This document shows positions 8,925 through 21,985 of a DNA stretch of 64,000 bases, piece after piece; positions within the stretch are counted from its first letter, which is position 1; the number at the start of each line of letters is the position of its first letter. Both the position numbers and the translations under genes were made by a program. The stretch is from NCBI GenBank assembly GCA_017651265.1, contig JAGCDO010000002.1:1-64000 (forward strand). The letters run 5' to 3'. This stretch comes from Prevotella sp. Lineage in GTDB: Bacteria > Bacteroidota > Bacteroidia > Bacteroidales > Bacteroidaceae. Below the pieces are notes generated by a model that was given only the letters and a program-made list of their open reading frames with translations, was not told the origin of the DNA and made no database searches.

Positions 8925-11303
8925 ATGAAGAAATTATCAACTAAGCACTCATGGTACATGCTGTTGGGCGTAGGCTTTATCGCACTCAGTGGATGTACAG
9001 GATCAGACAAAGCAGTAATGAACACAATCAACCAAGAAGAGGTGATGAGTAAGCTCACCCTCGAAGAAAAGGCGCATTTCGTTATCGGTACGGGAATGGA
9101 AGGCGAAAGTGGAAACAGCGCCGTCGTTGGCGCCACCCGTAATCTCGTGCCGGGAGCAGCAGGAACCACCTATCCGCTCGACTCTCTCGGCATTCCTGCC
9201 ATTGTGTTGGCAGACGGTCCTGCAGGACTTCGTATCAGCGCCACTCGTGAGGGCGACTCCGCCACATACTATTGCACCCATTTCCCCATCGGAACACTGC
9301 TGGCCTCTACGTGGAACACCCAGCTCGTTGAAGAGGTGGGAAAATCCATTGGCGAAGAGGTCAAGGAATATGGTGCTGACGTACTCTTGGCTCCTGCACT
9401 GAACATCATGCGTAACTCACTCTGTGGACGAAACTTCGAGTACTATTCAGAAGATCCCGTAGTGGCTGGTAAGACCGCCGCTGCCTATATCCTGGGCGTA
9501 CAGAAGAACGATGTGGGAACAAGCATCAAGCACTTCGCAGCCAACAGTCAGGAAACCAACCGTATGAGCAACAACGCTCGTATCTCGCAGCGTGCCCTGC
9601 GCGAGATCTACCTGAAAGGCTTCGAGATAGCTATCAAGGAAGCCAAGCCTTGGACCGTCATGACCTCCTATAACTATATCAATGGTGTCTATGCTTCCGA
9701 GAGCAAGGATCTCGTCACCACTATCCTCCGCGATGAGTGGGGATTCGAGGGAACGGTTATGACCGACTGGTATAGCGGTTCGGATGGTGCCAAGCAGATG
9801 TGGGCAGGTAACGATATGCTTCAGCCGGGTAAGCCCGAGCAGTTCGATTCTATCGTGGCGGGTGTGAAGAGTGGTAAGCTCGATGAGGCCGACCTCGACC
9901 GCTCTGTTCAGCGCACCCTGAACCTCGTGGAAAGGAGTCCGCGCTATCAGGGATATAAGTATTCCAACAAACCCAACCTGAAAGCCCATGCCGAAGTAAC
10001 AAGGCAGTCGGCTGTCGAGGGTATGGTTCTGATGAAGAACAACGGAATTCTGCCGTTAGACAGTGCCAAGAAAAACGTAGCACTTTACGGAAACACCTCT
10101 TATGATTTCATTGCAGGTGGTACAGGTTCAGGTGATGTGAATCATGCCTATGTTGTTTCACTGCTCGACGGACTGAAGAATGGTGGTTACACCGTTTCCG
10201 AGGAACTGAAAAAGACCTACGGTAGCTATCTGGCTGATTGCAGTAAGAAGGCTGAGGCTGAAAAGGCAGAGAAGATCAAGAAAGACCCAGGTATTGCTTC
10301 ACTCATGCGCCTCCTGCCGAAGGAACTGCCTACCGAGAAGCTCTTCACTACAGAGGAGCTCACTGCTCAGGCCAACGAGGCTGATGTGGCCATTATCACT
10401 ATCGGTCGTATCTCTGGTGAGTTCATCGACCGTAAGGTGTCTGATTTCAATCTCAGCGCTGCCGAGCACATGCTCATCGAGCAGGTATGCGATGTGTATC
10501 ACAAGGCTGGCAAGAAGGTGGTGGTACTGCTGAATATCGGTGGTGTCATCGAGACCGCTTCCTGGAAGGATCTGCCCGATGCCATCCTTTGCGCTTGGCA
10601 GGCAGGACAGGAAGGTGGTAACAGCGTGGTGGATGTGCTCAGCGGCAAGCAGTCACCCTCTGGTAAGTTCACCATGACATGGCCCCTGGCCTTTGCCGAT
10701 GCCTACTCATCCAAGAACTTCCCCATCGATTTCGGTCTGCGTCTCGACCTGATGTCACAGGGTAGGAAGGGTAACCAGAAGAATGTTGACTATACCAACT
10801 ACGAGGAGGATATCTACGTGGGCTATCGTTACTTCGATTCCTTCGAAGTGCCCGTCAGCTACCCCTTCGGATTCGGACTCAGCTACACTACGTTCGAATA
10901 CAGTGATGCGAAAATTGCCCAAAAGGGTGATGCATACGAGGTTACTGTAACCGTGAAGAACACAGGTGAGCATGCTGGTAAGGAGGTGGTAGAGCTCTAT
11001 ATCTCTGCTCCCAACAGCAAAGAGGCTAATAAACCCGTGAAGGAGCTGAAGGCCTTTGCCAAGACCAAGTCGTTGAAGCCCGGCGAGAGCGAGACCCTTA
11101 CCCTCAGCGTGAAGGCTGCTGATCTGGCTTCGTTTGATGAAGCTGCTTCTGCATGGGTGGTAGCCGAAGGCGAATACCAGTTCCTCATCGCCGCCTCCTC
11201 GCAGGATATCAAGGCCACCCTCACCGCCAAGGCTGCAGCTCAGCAGACCAAGGTGAACGATGTGCTGAAACCGCAGGAAACAATTAATGTATTAAAGAGG
11301 TAA
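8925..11303 (+). CDS. GH3 beta-glucosidase, lipoprotein
   Basis: 792 aa. Lipoprotein signal with Cys24 in IALSGC. GH3 N-terminal barrel: VLADGPAGLRI, GRNFEYYSEDP, KHFAANSQE, and nucleophile Asp281 in GTVMTDWYSG. The GH3 C-terminal sandwich and fibronectin-III-like domain follow (YPFGFGLSYTTFEY; ELYISAP; GESETLTLSVK). GH3 enzymes release terminal beta-linked glucose or related sugars, so its place among alpha-glucan enzymes is a little odd; it may serve mixed glucan substrates. It shares a divergent 186-bp control region with the SusA-type gene. A heptad-armed palindromic element begins right after its stop. Confidence 0.92.
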   Translation: MKKLSTKHSWYMLLGVGFIALSGCTGSDKAVMNTINQEEVMSKLTLEEKAHFVIGTGMEGESGNSAVVGATRNLVPGAAGTTYPLDSLGIPAIVLADGPAGLRISATREGDSATYYCTHFPIGTLLASTWNTQLVEEVGKSIGEEVKEYGADVLLAPALNIMRNSLCGRNFEYYSEDPVVAGKTAAAYILGVQKNDVGTSIKHFAANSQETNRMSNNARISQRALREIYLKGFEIAIKEAKPWTVMTSYNYINGVYASESKDLVTTILRDEWGFEGTVMTDWYSGSDGAKQMWAGNDMLQPGKPEQFDSIVAGVKSGKLDEADLDRSVQRTLNLVERSPRYQGYKYSNKPNLKAHAEVTRQSAVEGMVLMKNNGILPLDSAKKNVALYGNTSYDFIAGGTGSGDVNHAYVVSLLDGLKNGGYTVSEELKKTYGSYLADCSKKAEAEKAEKIKKDPGIASLMRLLPKELPTEKLFTTEELTAQANEADVAIITIGRISGEFIDRKVSDFNLSAAEHMLIEQVCDVYHKAGKKVVVLLNIGGVIETASWKDLPDAILCAWQAGQEGGNSVVDVLSGKQSPSGKFTMTWPLAFADAYSSKNFPIDFGLRLDLMSQGRKGNQKNVDYTNYEEDIYVGYRYFDSFEVPVSYPFGFGLSYTTFEYSDAKIAQKGDAYEVTVTVKNTGEHAGKEVVELYISAPNSKEANKPVKELKAFAKTKSLKPGESETLTLSVKAADLASFDEAASAWVVAEGEYQFLIAASSQDIKATLTAKAAAQQTKVNDVLKPQETINVLKR

Positions 11304-11478
11304 GGAGGAACCTTCTGGAGTAGGGGTTCTCGAGGAAGGTTTCACGAGGAAGGAGGAAGGACGAAGGAGGAAGGAGAATAGTACAGAGATAAAGTATTCA
11401 TATATCAAAGCTCATGTTCTTGTTATCATATCTCCTTCCTCCCTCCTCCTTCGTCCTTCCTCCAGAAGACTTCCTCCA
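11304..11478. repeat. Heptad-armed palindromic element, copy A
   Basis: The left arm (11346-11377) is built of 7-bp units GGAGGAA/GGACGAA; the right arm (11431-11465) is its reverse complement with one extra heptad. An outer pair CCTTCTGGA / TCCAGAAG extends the palindrome. The centre GTACAGAGATAAAGTATTC (11381-11399) is nearly identical to copy C (32.3 kb). The element fills the 206-bp gap between the GH3 and esterase genes. Confidence 0.85.
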
Positions 11479-11497
11479 TGAAAAAAATACAACTTGA

Positions 11498-12697
<1,200 letters not shown>

Positions 12698-12699
12698 CT

Positions 12700-12822
12700 T
12701 TGAACTTTGAACTTTGAGCTTTGAACTTTATGATTACAATCAGGTACAAGCACCAAGGCCAAGCATTAAGGCCAAGACTTGAAGCAAATCATAAAGTTCA
12801 AAGTTCAAAGTTCAATGTTCAA
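12700..12822. repeat. Convergent-gene palindrome with TTGAACT heptad arms (possible bidirectional terminator)
   Basis: Left arm 12700-12734 is five 7-bp units (TTGAACT x2, TTGAGCT, TTGAACT, TTATGAT). Right arm 12788-12822 is its reverse complement with only two mismatches in 35. The 53-nt centre holds AAGGCCAAG twice. The element fills the space between the convergent esterase and pullulanase genes, and its right edge contains the pullulanase stop codon. Confidence 0.85.
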
Positions 12823-14771
12823 TGATTAACAAGGATCAGCGCCGACTGCGCATCCACAATGGTCTTGGAACCCTCAACCGTTCCGAGACCATTTTCGTTG
12901 ATCACCCCGTCGCAGCACACAATGGTGTAGTTACCCTCGGGGATGGTGATCTCCGTGTCGGCCCTACTGGCATTCAGAATCACGATGATGTTTCGCCACG
13001 AGTCGTTCACGGCAGTCCCATTCACACGGTAAGCCACAATCTTCTCAGGCATGTCCAGGAACTCCAGGTTCTCGCGCACCAGATCGGCACTGCCCATGTG
13101 GAAAGCCTGATGGTTCTTGCGCATAGTAATCAGGTTCTTGTAGTAGGTGAACACCTGCGGATACTTCATCTTATTACTCCAGTCGAGGTGGTTGATGCTA
13201 TCGGGCGATTCAAAGCTGTTGTGTACGCCTTGCTTGGTGCGTAGCAGCTCCTCACCGCTCAGCATGAAGGGAACGCCCTGAGAGGTGAATACAGCCGTCT
13301 GTGCCAGCAGATCAAGACGAATCAGCTCGTCTATGGAAACACCCGGCAGACTCGCTTTCAAGCGGTCGAAAAGACACATGTCGTCATGACAGCTCACGTA
13401 GCTCATCATCTGTGAAGGCTCATTGGCCCAAGGCGCCTTCGAGTAGTTCACCTTGGTCATATCCACCTGCGGATGAGCAATAGCCCCCGCAATACCGAAC
13501 TTCATACTCTCCTTGAAGCCCGCAAGATCGGATGAACCAAAGATCCTGATGCCCGAACCTAACCAGCCAGCTTTCGCATCATCGTCGAACGGTCCTCTCA
13601 GCGCATCACGAATCTCATCCGAGAAGGCAGCAATGCGTGGCATCCTCGTGATATTGGCCTTCACACCCAACTCCTCGGTAGGTAAGGCACACTGTCCGGC
13701 ACTCCAGCCCTCGCCATAGATAAAAATGGCAGGATCAATCTCGTCTGCCGCCTTACGGATGGCGTTCATGGTCTCGATGTCGTGACAGCCCATCAGGTCG
13801 AAGCGGAAGCCGTCGATATGATACTCGTTCACCCAGTACTTCACACTCTCTATCATGAACGTCCGCATCATCGGCTTCTCCGAGGCCGTCTCGTTACCGC
13901 AGCCAGAGCCGTTGGAGTACAGTTGAGAGTTGACAGTTGACAGTTGAGAGTTGACAGTTGAATCTTGTGGTTGAATTTTCCTGTAGTAGTAATCCGGATA
14001 CGTCTTTTGAAAGTTCGAGTGCTCGATGTCGTAGGTATGGTTATACACCACGTCAAGAATCACGGCAATGCCTGCCTTATGCAGCGCCTGCACCATCTGC
14101 TTGAACTCGCGTATGCGCACCTCTGGTGCATAAGGATCAGTGCTGTAGCCACCCTCAGGCACATTGTAGTTCACCGGATCGTAGCCCCAGTTATACTGCG
14201 GCTCGTTCAGTCGTGTCTCATCCACCGAGCCATAATCATAAGAAGGTAGGATATGAATGGCGTTCACGCCTAGCTCCTTTAGATGGTCGATAGCCCATGG
14301 CTCCGTCAGCGCCATGAACTTACCCGGATATTTCGCATCTTCACGGGCAATAGAGAAATCGCGGTGATGCATCTCATATACTATCAGGTCGTTATAGGGG
14401 CGGAATACATGACCGTCGGTTTCCCATCCCTCAGGATTGGTATCCTTGAGATCTACCACCACACCTTTCTGACCGTTCACGCTTACCGCCTTGGCAAACA
14501 CACCCGGAGAAGCCTGTCCGTTCACGATGAATTCGTACGTCTGACCTTTCCAGTCGCCTTTCACCGCGGCCGTCCAGATGCTGTCTTTGCCGAGTGTCAT
14601 CTTTACCGAGTCGTTGCCCACAACAACGAAGCATGCAGCATCTGCTGGAGCAAAGAGTTTGAAAACGGTCTCACGCGGAGAGTAGGTCATCTCATCGAAG
14701 TGAAATGCTTTGTTTTCACCCTTACAAGCCATCATCAGTACAGCCATTCCTGCAATCATCAGTTTCTTCAT
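12819..14771 (-). CDS. pulA: Type I pullulanase (GH13), lipoprotein, with in-frame heptad insertion
   Basis: 650 aa. Lipoprotein signal (MKKLMIAGMAVLMMAC). A CBM48-like N-terminal domain precedes the GH13 barrel, which carries the pullulanase signature YNWGYDP and the GH13 regions DVVYNHTYD, GFRFDLMG (nucleophile Asp), IYGEGWS (acid/base Glu) and VSCHDDMCLFDR. It debranches alpha-1,6 links in starch, glycogen or pullulan. Residues ~269-284 (DSTVNSQLSTVNSQL) are encoded by heptad repeats (13921-13961) and fall exactly in the loop before the conserved SNGSGCGNETASE segment; the frame is kept. It is the last gene of the minus-strand malQ-GH97-pulA run, 41 nt after GH97. Confidence 0.94.
   Translation of the reverse strand: MKKLMIAGMAVLMMACKGENKAFHFDEMTYSPRETVFKLFAPADAACFVVVGNDSVKMTLGKDSIWTAAVKGDWKGQTYEFIVNGQASPGVFAKAVSVNGQKGVVVDLKDTNPEGWETDGHVFRPYNDLIVYEMHHRDFSIAREDAKYPGKFMALTEPWAIDHLKELGVNAIHILPSYDYGSVDETRLNEPQYNWGYDPVNYNVPEGGYSTDPYAPEVRIREFKQMVQALHKAGIAVILDVVYNHTYDIEHSNFQKTYPDYYYRKIQPQDSTVNSQLSTVNSQLYSNGSGCGNETASEKPMMRTFMIESVKYWVNEYHIDGFRFDLMGCHDIETMNAIRKAADEIDPAIFIYGEGWSAGQCALPTEELGVKANITRMPRIAAFSDEIRDALRGPFDDDAKAGWLGSGIRIFGSSDLAGFKESMKFGIAGAIAHPQVDMTKVNYSKAPWANEPSQMMSYVSCHDDMCLFDRLKASLPGVSIDELIRLDLLAQTAVFTSQGVPFMLSGEELLRTKQGVHNSFESPDSINHLDWSNKMKYPQVFTYYKNLITMRKNHQAFHMGSADLVRENLEFLDMPEKIVAYRVNGTAVNDSWRNIIVILNASRADTEITIPEGNYTIVCCDGVINENGLGTVEGSKTIVDAQSALILVNH
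13921..13961 (-). repeat. Heptad array (TCAACTG/TCAACTC) inside pulA
   Basis: On the minus strand the units TCAACTG and TCAACTC follow each other almost six times. Related TCAACTx heptads occur at 44595-44627 (inside a GH3 gene) and 51754-51785 (intergenic). Confidence 0.9.
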
Positions 14772-14812
14772 ATCCTGTTAGTATTTAAATTCGGTTCCAA
14801 AGATCGTGTAAA

Positions 14813-19542
<4,730 letters not shown>

Positions 19543-19587
19543 AGACCATTTAGTTAGTTTTATGTTGCGAAATTACGCATTTCTTTG

Positions 19588-19644
19588 CAACGTTGTTTCA
19601 CAAAGTGGTGGCTAAATGGTTGTTTTGGTGTGCAAACGTTTGCA
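19588..19644 (-). promoter_or_regulatory. Candidate LacI-type operators upstream of malQ
   Basis: A perfect 14-bp palindrome TGCAAACGTTTGCA (19631-19644) and a shorter palindrome CAACGTTG (19588-19595) lie 46 bp apart, centre to centre, upstream of the malQ start. Central-CG palindromes with GCAA half-sites are characteristic of LacI/GalR-family operators. No regulator gene of that family is in the window. Confidence 0.5.
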
Positions 19645-19665
19645 TTTTAACATTGGACATTGACT

Positions 19666-19900
19666 ATTGTTCGAGGAAGGAGGAGTTTTCTTGAGGAAGG
19701 TTTTCGAGGAAGGAGGAAGGACGAAGGAGGAAGGAGAAAACTACTGAGATACAGGCATCAAATACAGTATTCATGATCAAACCACTTGTGCTCAAAGCAT
19801 ATCTCTTGCTTCTTGCCTCCTGCTTCTTGCTTCACTAGCCTTGAAGCATTTCTCCTTCCTCCCTCCTCCTTCGTCCTTCCTCCAGAAGGCTCCATCCTCG
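19666..19900. repeat. Heptad-armed palindromic element, copy B (fills the 360-bp gap with the malQ control region)
   Basis: Left arm about 19704-19737 (GGAGGAA/GGACGAA heptads); right arm 19850-19886 is its reverse complement. The centre shares ACTGAGATA...AGTATTCAT...ATCAAACCACTTG with copy C but is longer and also carries GCTTCTT/GCCTCCT heptads (19807-19833). The element lies between the 3' end of the lipid-transport operon and the malQ promoter. Confidence 0.85.
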
Positions 19901-19901
19901 G

Positions 19902-20666
19902 TTAGGGGTGGGGCGCAGCTTCCTCCTTCACCTTCTTAAACAAATCGGAGGCGAAGATGAAGTCGTTGAGTTTCTGGTTCGTGGAGGTCATGATCTGGTC
20001 TTTGTTCCCCGTCCATGCGGCTTCACCTTGGTGGATAAAGATGATGTTTTCGCCAATACCCATCACCGAATTCATGTCGTGGGTATTGATGATGGTGGTG
20101 GTTTGGAACTCTTGCGTAATACCGTGCAATAGTTCGTCGATGACCAAGGAGGTCTTGGGGTCCAATCCCGAGTTCGGCTCATCGCAGAACAGGTACTTGG
20201 GGTTCAGGGCGATGGCGCGGGCAATGGCCACACGTTTCTGCATACCGCCTGATAGCTCACCGGGGAATTTCTTCTCGGCACCCATGAGGTTCACGCGGTC
20301 GAGACAGTCCATGGCGCGTTTGGTGCGTTCCCTTAGGTTCATCGAAGAGAACATATCAAGGGGGAACATCACGTTTTCCAATACCGAGATGGAGTCGAAC
20401 AGGGCAGCGCTCTGGAAGATCATACCCATCTCGCGGCGCAGCAGCACCTTCTCGTTCTTCGACATGGCCACGAAGTCGCGCCCATCGTACAGCACCTCTC
20501 CGCTGGTAGGGTCGAGGAGTCCCACGATATTCTTCATCAGCACGGTCTTTCCCGAACCGCTCTGTCCGATAATCAGGTTGGTCTTTCCGTTCTCGAACAT
20601 CGCATTGATGTCGTGCAGCACTTCCTTGTCTTCGAACGACTTATAGAGATGTTTGATTTCGATCAT
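19902..20666 (-). CDS. MlaF-type ABC transporter ATP-binding protein
   Basis: 254 aa. Walker A GQSGSGKT (34-41), signature LSGGMQKR, Walker B YLFCDEPNSGLDP and an H loop in INTHDMNSV. The NSGLDP and GMQKRVAIARA pattern is that of MlaF/Ttg2A ATPases, which power retrograde phospholipid transport with MlaE. It overlaps the upstream permease gene by 4 bp, so both are coupled. No MlaD or MlaB gene follows; instead a repeat element does. The MCE partner, if there is one, is elsewhere. Confidence 0.92.
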   Translation of the reverse strand: MIEIKHLYKSFEDKEVLHDINAMFENGKTNLIIGQSGSGKTVLMKNIVGLLDPTSGEVLYDGRDFVAMSKNEKVLLRREMGMIFQSAALFDSISVLENVMFPLDMFSSMNLRERTKRAMDCLDRVNLMGAEKKFPGELSGGMQKRVAIARAIALNPKYLFCDEPNSGLDPKTSLVIDELLHGITQEFQTTTIINTHDMNSVMGIGENIIFIHQGEAAWTGNKDQIMTSTNQKLNDFIFASDLFKKVKEEAAPHP

Positions 20667-21418
20667 GATAACAGCTGCGTTAAGAAGACATCACTGAAAA
20701 GAATCAATACGCTGGAAGAGACTACCGCTTCGGTGGAGGCTTTACCCACTTCCACGCTACCGCCTTCCACGGTGTAGCCGCAATAGGAGGAGACACTGCT
20801 GATGATGAAGGCGAACACCAGACTCTTGATGATACTCATCCAAAGGAACCACGGCACGAAGTCGTGCGTAAGACCGAGGGTGAGGTCGTCAGGGGGAAGC
20901 ACATGACCGATATAAGCGGTGGCGTAGGCACCCACAATACCCATGGCTGAGGAGAAGATCACGAGGAAGGGCATCATCGTCACCATGGCCGAGATCTTCG
21001 GCAGGATAAGGTATTCAGCGGAGTTCACTCCCATGATCTCCAACGCATCGATCTGCTGTGTTACACGCATTGTTCCCAATTCGGAGGCGATATTCGAACC
21101 CACCTTTCCGGCTAAGATCAAACACATGATACTCGATGAGAACTCCAGCAGCATGATCTCGCGGGTGGTATAACCGCTCACCCAGCGGGGCATCCACGGA
21201 CTCTGGATGTTCAGTTTCATCTGGATGCAGATCACGGCTCCGATGAAGAACGAGATAAGCAGTACGATACCGATGGAATCGACACCCAATGCCTGCATCT
21301 CCGTCACGTACTTCTTCCAGAACATGCGGAACCGCTCGGGGCGCGAGAATGTCCTGCCCATCAGCAGGATATACTTACCCAGGGCCAAGAGCCACTTATA
21401 TACTAATGTATGCTTCAT
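20663..21418 (-). CDS. MlaE-family (MCE) lipid ABC permease
   Basis: 251 aa from ATG 21418. Five to six membrane segments and the MlaE signature around LEFSSSIMCLILAGKVGSNIASELGTMRVTQQIDALEIMGVNS are visible. It pairs with the MlaF-type ATPase downstream (4-bp overlap). An earlier GTG at 21433 is in frame but lies inside a palindrome next to the -7 box (21444-21451), so ATG 21418 with a ~20-nt leader is preferred. Proposed role: phospholipid movement between inner and outer membrane. Confidence 0.92.
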   Translation of the reverse strand: MKHTLVYKWLLALGKYILLMGRTFSRPERFRMFWKKYVTEMQALGVDSIGIVLLISFFIGAVICIQMKLNIQSPWMPRWVSGYTTREIMLLEFSSSIMCLILAGKVGSNIASELGTMRVTQQIDALEIMGVNSAEYLILPKISAMVTMMPFLVIFSSAMGIVGAYATAYIGHVLPPDDLTLGLTHDFVPWFLWMSIIKSLVFAFIISSVSSYCGYTVEGGSVEVGKASTEAVVSSSVLILFSDVFLTQLLS

Positions 21419-21421
21419 GAA

Positions 21422-21451
21422 TACCTTTGTCACATTCCGCTGACAAAGGTA
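21422..21451 (-). promoter_or_regulatory. Promoter of the mla pair, within a palindrome of two opposed -7 boxes
   Basis: The minus-strand -7 box TACCTTTG occupies 21451-21444. A perfect 11-bp inverted repeat, TACCTTTGTCA (21422-21432) and TGACAAAGGTA (21441-21451) with an 8-nt loop, embeds it and makes an opposing plus-strand -7 box. Confidence 0.6.
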
Positions 21452-21985
21452 CGAAAAATCTGATTAAGCGAGAAGCAAACAAATGAATTTGTTTGTTCGA
21501 GTGTGAAGATTTTATCCAATAAGTGAGGGAAAAACCAAATATATTTGAGTTTTTCCGAGCGAGAGTACCTTCGGTGATGCGTTTTAAAAAGGTGCTTAAT
21601 GTAAGATTGTTGGAAAGTTGGATTGTAAGATTTTGCGGAAAAGAATGACGTATTGTCGTTATAGCTGGATGTTGTGATGTCGATATCACGTGATTACGTA
21701 ATCTCTTAACGACGAAAAAGGGAAAGTGCCATACTTTGCGCTAAAAACTATGGCACTTTCCAATTAAAAGTGCCTTAAACACCATTAGCGTTTAAGGCAT
21801 TCTCTGATAGCGGGAACGTCAAACGCTGGGAGCGTCTACGGCGTTCAGTGTTTTTTAACATTAGAACCTTGTCTATTAAAGGATTTTCACGCGCTGTAGG
21901 GGGTCGAAATTTGGTTGTCTCAGTAATTATTAGTACCTTTGTAGCTAGAAAAACGAAGGTGTGCGTACCTTTGCAGTTTACTCAC
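21452..21985. other. 534-bp non-coding stretch with hairpins and an outward promoter
   Basis: No credible gene. It contains: an upstream module shared with lptB (21521-21580); AT-rich partial repeats of GTAAGATT (~21601-21635); a perfect 13-bp hairpin GGAAAGTGCCATA (21721-21733) / TATGGCACTTTCC (21749-21761); a second hairpin TGCCTTAAAC (21771-21780) / GTTTAAGGCA (21790-21799); a small ACGCT-GGG-AGCGT stem (~21824); and plus-strand promoter-like boxes at 21910-21973 pointing into the 3' end of the next (minus-strand) gene. Confidence 0.7.
21910..21973 (+). promoter_or_regulatory. Plus-strand promoter(s) antisense to the downstream gene
   Basis: TTTG (21910-21913), 20 nt, TACCTTTG (21934-21941): a full Bacteroidetes promoter. 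A second -7 box TACCTTTG is at 21966-21973. No plus-strand gene follows; transcripts would run antisense into the secreted-protein gene ending at 21986. Confidence 0.5.

Noticed and set aside
11340..11470. CRISPR array
   Set aside because: Repeats are 7-bp tandem units without spacers of constant length, and there are no cas genes.
21433..21433. GTG start for the MlaE gene
   Set aside because: It falls only ~11 nt from the -7 box, within the palindrome; ATG 21418 gives a normal leader and protein.
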